A stretch of DNA of 64,000 nucleotides from positions 27,493 to 91,492 of the forward strand of contig NZ_SOCR01000018.1 in assembly GCF_004364335.1 (NCBI RefSeq). The letters run 5' to 3'. Below are positions 35,412 to 43,032 of this stretch, piece after piece. The position numbers and the translations under genes were made by a program. The number at the start of each line of letters is the position of its first letter. Within the stretch, counting starts at the first letter, position 1. The stretch comes from Pseudomonas graminis (GTDB taxonomy: Bacteria; Pseudomonadota; Gammaproteobacteria; Pseudomonadales; Pseudomonadaceae). The notes below the pieces were generated by a model, which saw only the letters and a list, made by a program, of their open reading frames with translations, ran no database searches and was not told the DNA's origin.

Positions 35412-35620
35412 ATGAGCGACGATTTGTTGATTTTTGGTGCTGGCGTGGACCGCACGCAGGGCATTGATTTCCCCTTGGCCAATACCTTGTTGGCGGATGT
35501 ATCCAGCTATCTTGAGCGCCCAAGTACGGCCGTTGATGAGGCGCTATGAGCCATGCTCCCCCGGGCTGAGGTTTAGCTTCGATAGCATGATTGCCAGTGG
35601 AAAAGATCGCCCACGGGATC
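35412..35620 (+). pseudogene. SIR2-like gene start, decayed
   Basis: After GGGAAGGCGG an ATG opens MSDDLLIFGAGVDRTQGIDF...VDEAL, then a TGA at 35547 (CGA to TGA would restore it). One extra C in the CCCCC run near 35560 puts the continuation LPGLRFSFDSMIA in another frame. The GAG motif near the start, following a hydrophobic strand, is typical of Rossmann-type SIR2-like defence proteins. The gene breaks off at about 35620, where repeated non-coding DNA begins. The family call is tentative; the decay is clear. Confidence 0.45.
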
Positions 35621-35624
35621 ATCG

Positions 35625-36021
35625 CACCCCATTTCGTAGACGCTCACTGACGCGGTTGACCGAAAGCTGCCTTTTACCACTGTCTGCAATCGGCCGAGGG
35701 TGTGTAAAAATATTTTTGAGCGCGACAGGTGCTCGAAACAGGACTGGAAATCGCGCTTCTATGCGAAATCCACATCTACTGACGTGCCGATAAATTTCAG
35801 ATTCAACGTAGACGCGCACACTTCAATTTTGGCGAGGCGTTTTTACACACTCTGGGCCAGAAGCCGACGTTTAGACTATGCTAATAAACCTATGCTATTT
35901 GACCTTAATTTTACAAAACGTAGGACGCTTCCTAGCTAGCAAGTACGAAGGATCATGTAATTCGAAGCAGGCTGAGCCGAATAGCTGTGCGATACAAAAA
36001 TAAATACAAAGGGGACAGCGC
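35625..36021. other. Non-coding stretch, partly repeat-like
   Basis: The segment from TTTCGTAGACGCTCACTGAC to about 35875 (including GGTGTGTAAAAATATTTT and TTTTTACACACTCTGGGCC) looks like a dispersed Pseudomonas non-coding repeat, with TGTGTAAAAA/TTTTTACACA elements in inverted orientation. From 35880 the DNA turns AT-rich and probably carries the promoter of the ATPase gene. Confidence 0.35.
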
Positions 36022-38145
36022 ATGAAGATAAGCATCCGAAACTGCAACAATATTGATCATGGTGAAATTGAGATCAAAGAAAATACACTTAACATCAAGC
36101 ATGCAATCAACGGTACCGGGAAGAGCACTATTGCAAAAGCCATCGCAGCTTCCGTAAATGACTATAAAAACAAGTCAAAAGAACTGGCCCAACTCCGACC
36201 CTACAAGTTAAGAGCGGACAAGGAAGCAGTACCAGTCGTGGAAGGATGTGAAGCTGTACAAAACTTTCTGATTTTCGATGAAAAATATATCAATGAAGTC
36301 GCTTTTCAGGCAGACGAATTGGTCAAAGGAAGTTTCGACATTTTCATCCGTGGTGAAGATTACGAAAGAGGAATACTTGAAATTGAGGCTATGACCTCGC
36401 AAATGAAAAACACCTTGAATGGAGATGAAGAAATTTCCGGGTTACTGGCAGATTTCGAAGAGATAATTACTGCCTTCGGAAAAGAAGTTAAACAAGGGAT
36501 ACATGCATCAAGTGCCATGTCCCAAGCTTTTAAAGGAGGCAACAACGTTGCCAATATCCCCGAAGGTTTAGAGCCCTTCAAAAATTTTATCCAGAACGAC
36601 AATAACTATAAATGGGTGAGTTGGCAGCACCAAGGTGCACCATTCATGGATATGGGTAGCGATTGCCCATATTGTGCGACAGATGCTACCGAGAAGAAAG
36701 AAATCATAAAAAAGGTGTCTGATGTTTATAAACCCAAAGCAATCGAAAACCTTAATAAGATTGTGATCGCCTTTCAGCACCTCGAACAATACTTCTCCGA
36801 AGAAACGAGAAAGCGAATCACAGGATTTATCTCAAAAATTGATGGCTATACTGACGACGAGTCTAATTATTTACTCGAAATAAAGGAACAAATCGGACGA
36901 CTGAGAGAGCGCTTCATTGCCGCTCGTTCACTCGGCTTCTCATCCTTAAAAGACGTCGACAAAGTTCTCAACACCATAAAAAACCAGGTAATTGATCTGA
37001 GCAATTTCCCATACTTGAAATCAGATGCGACTCAAGCTAAAGCAGACATAGTCAACAAAGAACTTGAAAAACTCCAAGAGATCGCCGGAAACCTACAAGG
37101 AAAAGTTGCCAAGCAAAAGCTGTTGATTAAAAAGTTGATCGAAGATCATGGTGAAAAAATAAATCAATTCCTAAGGAATGCTGGATACAATTACCATGTG
37201 TTTTTGAAAGAAGAAGCCAGCGGAGAGTACCGCCTAAAACTTGAGCCGAACGACATTATAGGCGAAGTTACCGAAGTTAAGAGTCGGTTGAGTTTTGGTG
37301 AGCGTAACGCGTTTGCTTTAGTGCTATTTATGTTCCAAGCCCTGAAAGAAAAAGCAGATTTGATTATCCTAGACGATCCAATCTCCTCATTCGATAAGAA
37401 TAAAAAATATGCCATTATGGACATGCTATTCTCGAAGGGAAAATCCTCGCTTAGTGGTAAAACTGTCCTAATGCTGAGTCATGACTTCGAACCGATTGTT
37501 GACCTGATTCATCACCACCGGGATAGATTTGAGTCGCTAAGCGCCTGTTTTTTGGAGAACAAACAGGGATATTTGACTGAGAAGACGATTGAGAGGAAGG
37601 ACATTCAGACCTTTGTTGAGATTAACACCTCCAATCTTGCGGATCAGATTCATGCACTTCATAAAGTAATTTATTTGCGAAGATATTTCGAAGTAATCAA
37701 CAGAAAGAATTTGGCGTTCGACGTACTATCCAGTGTTCTTCACAAGCGGGAGCGCCCACAAATTTACGAACAAAGAGAAATAAAAAGTGGTGTGTTCGAG
37801 CTGGTTCTACGCGACCTAACTGATGAAGAGTTCGCGTCAGGAACGGCTGAGATAGCGAGTCATATTCATGACTTCGATTATGATAAATTATACGCACTGA
37901 GTAGCGTCAACGCAGAGATGAAAAAGCTGTACTTGGATACGACAAGCAACTATGAGAAATTGCATATATATCGCATGATATTTGACGAGAAAGCGGTAGC
38001 CACTTCAAATGTAATTGCAAAATTCATCAATCAATCATTTCATATAGAGAACGATTACATCTATCAATTAAATCCAAGATCCTATCAAATGGTACCGCAA
38101 TACGTCATTGATGAGTGCGACAAAGCTATAAACGAAATTCAGTGA
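36022..38145 (+). CDS. AAA ATPase with CxxC hook, PrrC/RloC-like defence candidate
   Basis: The 707-residue protein is an SMC/ABC-type ATPase: Walker A AINGTGKST (Lys34), a central coiled region with CPYC (Cys215/Cys218) resembling the Rad50/RloC zinc hook, signature LSFGERNA (about 423-430), Walker B LIILDDPISSFD (about 446-457) and an H-loop LMLSHDFEP. About 200 residues after the ATPase have no recognised fold and might be the effector; in PrrC and RloC that part is an anticodon nuclease, but I cannot identify its triad here. The gene is markedly richer in A+T than its neighbours, which points to recent transfer. It stands between a decayed SIR2-like gene and an integrase. Confidence 0.85.
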   Translation: MKISIRNCNNIDHGEIEIKENTLNIKHAINGTGKSTIAKAIAASVNDYKNKSKELAQLRPYKLRADKEAVPVVEGCEAVQNFLIFDEKYINEVAFQADELVKGSFDIFIRGEDYERGILEIEAMTSQMKNTLNGDEEISGLLADFEEIITAFGKEVKQGIHASSAMSQAFKGGNNVANIPEGLEPFKNFIQNDNNYKWVSWQHQGAPFMDMGSDCPYCATDATEKKEIIKKVSDVYKPKAIENLNKIVIAFQHLEQYFSEETRKRITGFISKIDGYTDDESNYLLEIKEQIGRLRERFIAARSLGFSSLKDVDKVLNTIKNQVIDLSNFPYLKSDATQAKADIVNKELEKLQEIAGNLQGKVAKQKLLIKKLIEDHGEKINQFLRNAGYNYHVFLKEEASGEYRLKLEPNDIIGEVTEVKSRLSFGERNAFALVLFMFQALKEKADLIILDDPISSFDKNKKYAIMDMLFSKGKSSLSGKTVLMLSHDFEPIVDLIHHHRDRFESLSACFLENKQGYLTEKTIERKDIQTFVEINTSNLADQIHALHKVIYLRRYFEVINRKNLAFDVLSSVLHKRERPQIYEQREIKSGVFELVLRDLTDEEFASGTAEIASHIHDFDYDKLYALSSVNAEMKKLYLDTTSNYEKLHIYRMIFDEKAVATSNVIAKFINQSFHIENDYIYQLNPRSYQMVPQYVIDECDKAINEIQ

Positions 38146-38348
38146 AAATTGTAAACAGGACGGTTTAGGGGATGAATTTGTATCGATTTATTGCTGTTCG
38201 AGGTCTGCTTCTGGCCGAGAGCTGCCGTTAACACGCCGACCAACAGGCGTTGCTTTATTGGTTGGTGCGCATGGCATACACCCAAACAAGGGTATCGTTT
38301 TGGGCGTATTAAACCGGCCCGCACAGGGCTACCTTCAGCATCTATCAA

Positions 38349-38576
38349 ATGTACGCTGAGGAGTCGGAACAGTGGAGACTGAGCGAGGGTATTGAAGAAT
38401 GGAACGCTAAATGGATGATTGTTGCCGGGCGAGCGGTGTGCACCAGCTGCATGGAAAGCCAAGCACTGGAAGACTGCGACAGCCCCTTTCTACACGCCGA
38501 TACCTGCCCAGGCAGTGATGTGGAAGGCCATCCTTGGGTAGCGTTGCACCACATTCTCGACAATGCCCGGGGATGA
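38349..38576 (+). CDS. Hypothetical protein (75 aa) next to the integrase
   Basis: The frame is protein-like (WRLSEGIEEWNAKWMIVAGR) with four cysteines in CTSCMESQALEDC...DTC, suggesting metal binding, and ends VALHHILDNARG. No ribosome binding site precedes ATG 38349 and the true start is unclear. It is convergent with the integrase, 28 bases away. It may be an integrase-linked accessory protein; the family is not recognised. Confidence 0.5.
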   Translation: MYAEESEQWRLSEGIEEWNAKWMIVAGRAVCTSCMESQALEDCDSPFLHADTCPGSDVEGHPWVALHHILDNARG

Positions 38577-38604
38577 GCTGCTGCGCAGCCCTCAACTCCT
38601 TCTA

Positions 38605-39567
38605 TTAATACTTCACCTTATAGGTAGGTGAGTCCTCAGGCCGGTTCTCTCTCCGGTCATAGATCTTGGTAGTGCTGATGTTGGCATGGCCAAGCCACGC
38701 TTGAACCTTGGCGATGTCGGCTTCATGCTCCAAGGCATTAGTGGCGGCGGTTGCTCTGAGCCCGTGCACTCCCAGACCGGCAACCTCAATCCCGGCCTTT
38801 TTCGCGTAGGCCGTGACAACGGCATAGATGCCGTTGGCCGTGATACCGGCGCCGGTCAATTTACCTCGCAGTGGCATGAACAGTGGCACCTTCCGCTCGG
38901 CCAGATGATGCCCCGAGCTTTCCAGGTACTGGTGAATACGCCCGGCCGCGATCGGGTGCAACGGCAGGTATCGCACCTTGCCGCCCTTGCCGTGAACCTT
39001 CAAATGCTGAATACCACGGCGCTCCTGGATGTCGCTCACCTGCAGCAGGGCCGCTTCTTCGCGGCGCAGCCCGTGATAAAGAAGAACAGCCAATAATGCC
39101 CGGTCGCGCTGCCCTTTCAGGGTTGTTTCATCGGGCGCCTCGAGCAGCGCTTTGGCCTGGTGATCGCCCAGTGCCGGCGTTTTGCCTTCGTTGCTTTCTA
39201 TCTTGGGACGTTTTACCCCGTGCACGGGATTGCCGCCGGCGATCGCATTGCTTTCCAGGAGGTGATCAAAAAGGCTGGCCAGCGCTGCCAATTTGCGCCT
39301 GATCGTCGCTCCGGCCAAACCGCGATGCTCGAGCTGGGCACGCCAGGCCAGAACATGCGATCGGGTCACCACACGAAACTCATCCGCCGAAGCCAAACCG
39401 ACAAACCCACAGAAGTCTTCCAGGTCATTCTGGTAGGCACGTCGGGTTCGAGGGTTGTCCAGGTTGGCAAACCACTCGACCGCGGCCGGAACCTGGGCCA
39501 GTGTCTGAAATTCGACCGAGGTGAGCCGACGCTGCTCATTTGGTTGGCCTTTCGTCAGTTCCTGCAT
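38605..39567 (-). CDS. Tyrosine recombinase (XerC-like integrase)
   Basis: The 320-residue recombinase has a core-binding SAM-like domain (about 20-110) and a catalytic domain with Arg in LYHGLRREEAALL, Lys in VHGKGGKVRYLP, HGLRAT (HxxR), GHANISTT and the nucleophile Tyr in TKIYDRR. All six catalytic residues are present, so it should be active. ATG 39567 has GAGAGC five bases upstream; an ATG 13 codons earlier (39606) lacks one. A fragment of a near-identical integrase lies at 13104. Confidence 0.92.
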   Translation of the reverse strand: MQELTKGQPNEQRRLTSVEFQTLAQVPAAVEWFANLDNPRTRRAYQNDLEDFCGFVGLASADEFRVVTRSHVLAWRAQLEHRGLAGATIRRKLAALASLFDHLLESNAIAGGNPVHGVKRPKIESNEGKTPALGDHQAKALLEAPDETTLKGQRDRALLAVLLYHGLRREEAALLQVSDIQERRGIQHLKVHGKGGKVRYLPLHPIAAGRIHQYLESSGHHLAERKVPLFMPLRGKLTGAGITANGIYAVVTAYAKKAGIEVAGLGVHGLRATAATNALEHEADIAKVQAWLGHANISTTKIYDRRENRPEDSPTYKVKY

Positions 39568-39666
39568 ATTGCTCTCATAAATGGCTGACTTGCGATCATT
39601 GGCCATGGATTAAGTCACGAAAGAAACGTTAATCGACGTCTCTGCTCACGAAACCGATAAACGGCA

Positions 39667-39700
39667 ATAACTGGTGATAACCTATTTTATCGCCAGTTAT
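39667..39700. repeat. Inverted repeat upstream of the integrase
   Basis: ATAACTGGTGATAA and TTATCGCCAGTTAT are 14-bp arms with one mismatch around CCTATT, about 100 bases upstream of the integrase start. It could be an autoregulatory operator, an arm-type site or an attachment site. Confidence 0.7.
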
Positions 39701-39981
39701 AGTCAGCAACCTAGGCGCACTTGGGCGCTCTCCGCCACTGTAATTGGAGTGCGCTTAGGGCCGATTGGCGCCCGTCACAAACGGCGGCAACTGGCCAAGA
39801 CCAGCCACTGCACAGTTGGCACCTCCGCTGTAATTGAGTTCGCTGAAATCCGTGTTTTAGCTAGAATAGCTCCACGCTTCGTAAAAATTGGTCGCCCTGC
39901 CTGGCAGCTTTTAGGAAGATTGACCCGGTTAGATGATTACTGTGGGATCTGGCAAGACGCTGCCGAGCCGTTTTGCTACCA

Positions 39982-40010
39982 AAAGCCGCCCAACTTAAGG
40001 CGGCTTTTTT
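39982..40010 (+). terminator. Rho-independent terminator
   Basis: AAAAGCCGCC-CAACTTA-AGGCGGCTTTTTT has a GC-rich stem and T-tract on the forward strand. No credible protein gene ends there: the 126-codon frame that runs through it includes the terminator itself. It may end a small RNA, or may have come with an imported fragment. The rest of 39701-40251 contains two similar CTCCGC(CA)CTGTAATTG segments (about 39728 and 39825) and no gene. Confidence 0.75.
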
Positions 40011-40251
40011 GTCTGCAAAAGATCGCTATCTCCAGTGCGCTAGATTCAGCTTGAACGACAATGCTCCGGCTGCATAGTTTTCGAACTTCAGACGGCTCCT
40101 CGCAATTCACACCTGTCTAACGAGTCGATACTTTGTATTGGCAGACGCAGGTAGGCGACATTAGCGCCACGAGCATCACATCGAGCGAAGACGCTCGTCT
40201 GCTTAGCGCGTGTATGCTGGCTCAGCGAGTACACACGGGTGGGGCAAGGCT

Positions 40252-40374
40252 ATGAAGATAACTGAGCGAGTCGAAACAGAGGTCGTGACCGACGTAAGAT
40301 GTGACATTTGTACAGGCTCGACCCGTGTAGACGCCGGCGGGCTTCAGTTCGCCGCTTCCATAAGTCTTTTCTAG
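40252..40374 (+). pseudogene. Truncated CDxC zinc-ribbon protein gene
   Basis: The frame reads MKITERVETEVVTDVRCDICTGSTR...GGLQFA, then SISLF-stop. A common bacterial family has VxDVxCDVCGxSTR...GLQFATLQAHWGYG and later zinc ligands; here the match ends abruptly after GLQFA (about 40353). The C-terminal half is gone. The break probably marks the left edge of the recombinase element. Confidence 0.6.
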
Positions 40375-40396
40375 GTATAAGTTTCTGAACATCGAA

Positions 40397-40406
40397 TTAC
40401 GTCTTT
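40397..40406. repeat. Left copy of the 10-bp direct repeat TTACGTCTTT
   Basis: The same ten bases occur at 46070-46079, exactly where ettA homology resumes. The left copy overlaps the stop codon of the 132-residue protein gene. It may be a recombination core. Confidence 0.4.
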
Positions 40407-40795
40407 TTTCGAAGCTGTGAAACCGGCTGTTCCAACATCGATCGCGTTAGTCCGTGCATATCCGCATTGGCTTGCCAGATCAAAAACCGGCTATGCATCT
40501 CTCGAACAGCAGCTAACAGCTTCTGATTGTTCGCTGTCAGTTTCTCAATGTGCTCGTTGGCTGCCTGAATATCGCTAATCCAGCCCGGTTTCAGCTTCTG
40601 AGCCTTCAATGCCGCCTTGCAATTCTTCATCGCTAAATCCACGGCAGGCAGATTCATCAGGGACTGGCGAGCACGACTGATACCCAGTTTTTCTTTGCAG
40701 GCCTCAACGAGCAACGGCCAAGTCAGCTTCGGCTCTGACCATTCCTCAATCAGCTTGATGATGCTTTTCTCATCCTTTGGCGTTAAATGCCCCAT
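40397..40795 (-). CDS. Small coiled-coil protein of the recombinase element
   Basis: The 132-residue protein has an N-terminal helical domain (MGHLTPKDEKSIIKLIEEW; a possible DNA-binding head with ISRARQSL) and a coiled coil (IQAANEHIEKLTANNQKLLA), ending VSQLRKKT. Size and position match the third small protein of Tn554-type modules. GAGGG precedes the ATG; only two bases separate it from the upstream gene. It probably assists target or strand selection; this is inference. Confidence 0.8.
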   Translation of the reverse strand: MGHLTPKDEKSIIKLIEEWSEPKLTWPLLVEACKEKLGISRARQSLMNLPAVDLAMKNCKAALKAQKLKPGWISDIQAANEHIEKLTANNQKLLAAVREMHSRFLIWQANADMHGLTRSMLEQPVSQLRKKT

Positions 40796-40797
40796 CG

Positions 40798-43032
40798 TTA
40801 ACCCTCGATCTCATCAAGCAAAGCTAAGACGTCATCCAACGATGACAACGCCTCTTGCGCCTCGTTCTCTTCGATGACTTTGACCTCGATCAGCCCCGAC
40901 ATTGCGGCGGCATTCTTGGTCAGCGTCCAACCGTTATCGGCGTTCCACACAATGTCACCGTTTTCGAGTTCGGAGTTTTCCAGCATTTGGATTAGCGCCT
41001 CGCACCTAAAGAGTTTCTCACCCAGTTTTTTGGCCGATTCCGATGCCCCAAACACGCCACGAGACTGTGCATCCATAGCCTTATCAAGGCGGCGTTTAAG
41101 GTCGTCGCGTTCTTCCATGAGGTTGCCCAGCTTCACGTCATCCCCTTTTACGCAACCGAGCCTCCCGCAGTCCAAGCAGGCACCCATTTTCGGGCAGGGC
41201 TCGGATGCAAAGTTGTGCACACAAACGCCGAGATGGGTTTGATGGATAATGCGGTCCTGCTCACCCTTGTGCAGTTCCCTCACCTCAGACAAATTCAACG
41301 GCTGATTGGTTTGGACCTTGTCCAGACGCTGAGCAACGGTGCTGTGCTTCGTTTTGGGGTGGTTAGCCGCAACCCTTTTTGTGCGATCTTCGATGGTCTC
41401 ATGGTTGTAGATAGACCCCCTCGTCGTGCGTCCGGAGAAGGCGTCAATCAGGAGCTGCGACAGACCGGCCTCGTGCATCCGCGTGTTCAATTCGTGCCGA
41501 AACGCATGTGTGTTGACCTTGACTCCGGGATAGCCATAGCGCTCGAACAGGCTTTTTCTTGTCGGATCGTTCGTACCGCCTAACTGCGCACTCAATCGAC
41601 TAGAGCTAGCGGCGATCTCCACGCCAAACCCGTGTTGCGCAATCAACGTTTCTGAGCTTGCAGCCATTGCCCCCGTGCGCACGGTGAACAACGCATCACG
41701 ATACTTCAACCGAGCTTTACCCTCCGTGTACGGCGTGGTGTAAGGAAAATCCCTTGGAAGATACTTCTCGCGCACCAGTACATTAAGTTTGCGCAGCGTA
41801 ATCACACATTGGTCGTCAAATTCATAACCCGCGACTCCATTCTTGCCCTTAATACATATCCGCTTCCCTCTGCTAAAGTCCCACCCGTCAAGGATCTCGG
41901 CCAAAAGGGCTCGGGCGGCAGGGCTGAACGCCTTTTTATTCTCAAGGCTTTTCAGAAACCTGACTTTGAATGCTGCTCGCGCGCGGCCCTTAGGAGCGGC
42001 GAGTTTCAGCGCGGCACAGGCTTCGACGTATGTGAGCGGTTCATCAGGCCCCTTGGACGGCACTCCTTCGTGGGGAGGGAACTCATCAGGATTGTCTTCC
42101 AGCCAAGCGGCGTAGGCCCGCGCTTCGTCGGTGATCGGTTTCAGCAACGTGATGACCCGCTCCACGACCGGCTCCATCTCGGGCCGAACGACGGGCTTCA
42201 GCGTCACCTGGTTCATCTTTTCCGCGTACCAGCGCAGGAACATCCGCCGGTTGCCCTGAGCATCCTCTTTGAATAGCAAGAAATCCAAGGGAAGATCCGC
42301 CAATTCACCCACACGACTGGGCGCACTCAGTAGCAGCACACAGGCGGATGTCACGACGATGTCGAGGTCACTGGTCAATTCGTTTGTGAACACTTCCCCT
42401 AGGACTCTGATCGCTTCAGGGTTGGGCAGCTTCTGTTCCCGATCCTCTCTTTGCTGCTTGAGGGTGCCCCTCTGACGTAGCTTCAGCGGAGAAGTCCACC
42501 GGACATCCAACTTGAGCAATTTTTTGGCCCGCATCAGGGCGATCATGGCTTCAAGTGCCTTGCTAACTAAATATGCGGTGTTTCCTTTTGTCCAGTGACG
42601 CGCCATGTGCTCGCACGCATTATTACAGATAGCGGCGGACACCCGCGTCACATCCCGAGTGCCGGTCAATTCGAACAGAGCGACTTCCAGCCCTTTAAGG
42701 GCGTCCCTCCAGTCCTTCACCACCTTTTTCTGCAAATACACCCTTCGGTACACCAATATGGCTTTGGTAAAATCCGTGAATGGTGCCTGCATCTTCTTTG
42801 GGGCAGATAAGGTCGATCCAAACGCCGTAAAGCTACAACCTACGAAGCCATGCGGGTGCCAACTACCGTCCTCCCAGCGAATACTGGCGTTCACTAGATT
42901 GGGAATGCCTTTGGGCAAAGTCTCTTTTGCCCATTCGATAAACGCCGCGAGGTGAGCCGCTGCATCCAACTGGCTCTTGGGCTTAAAAGCAACAATGTTG
43001 TCCGGCGATTCAGAGTCAAACGCTTCGGTCAT
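40798..43032 (-). CDS. Large tyrosine recombinase (744 aa)
   Basis: The catalytic part lies at about residues 200-600: Arg in LSAPSRVGELADL, THAFRHELNTRMH (HxxR) and Tyr in RGSIYNHETI. A C-terminal Cys cluster (CVHNFASEPCPKMGACLDCG) suggests a zinc-binding module, followed by a coiled coil and a conserved tail. It is far larger than phage integrases (about 300-400). Its start overlaps the preceding gene by 17 bases and has AGGAAGA upstream. Confidence 0.85.
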   Translation of the reverse strand: MTEAFDSESPDNIVAFKPKSQLDAAAHLAAFIEWAKETLPKGIPNLVNASIRWEDGSWHPHGFVGCSFTAFGSTLSAPKKMQAPFTDFTKAILVYRRVYLQKKVVKDWRDALKGLEVALFELTGTRDVTRVSAAICNNACEHMARHWTKGNTAYLVSKALEAMIALMRAKKLLKLDVRWTSPLKLRQRGTLKQQREDREQKLPNPEAIRVLGEVFTNELTSDLDIVVTSACVLLLSAPSRVGELADLPLDFLLFKEDAQGNRRMFLRWYAEKMNQVTLKPVVRPEMEPVVERVITLLKPITDEARAYAAWLEDNPDEFPPHEGVPSKGPDEPLTYVEACAALKLAAPKGRARAAFKVRFLKSLENKKAFSPAARALLAEILDGWDFSRGKRICIKGKNGVAGYEFDDQCVITLRKLNVLVREKYLPRDFPYTTPYTEGKARLKYRDALFTVRTGAMAASSETLIAQHGFGVEIAASSSRLSAQLGGTNDPTRKSLFERYGYPGVKVNTHAFRHELNTRMHEAGLSQLLIDAFSGRTTRGSIYNHETIEDRTKRVAANHPKTKHSTVAQRLDKVQTNQPLNLSEVRELHKGEQDRIIHQTHLGVCVHNFASEPCPKMGACLDCGRLGCVKGDDVKLGNLMEERDDLKRRLDKAMDAQSRGVFGASESAKKLGEKLFRCEALIQMLENSELENGDIVWNADNGWTLTKNAAAMSGLIEVKVIEENEAQEALSSLDDVLALLDEIEG

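Noticed and set aside
39674..40054. 126-codon forward frame upstream of the recombinase element
   Set aside because: It reads through an inverted repeat and a rho-independent terminator and has no protein-like pattern.
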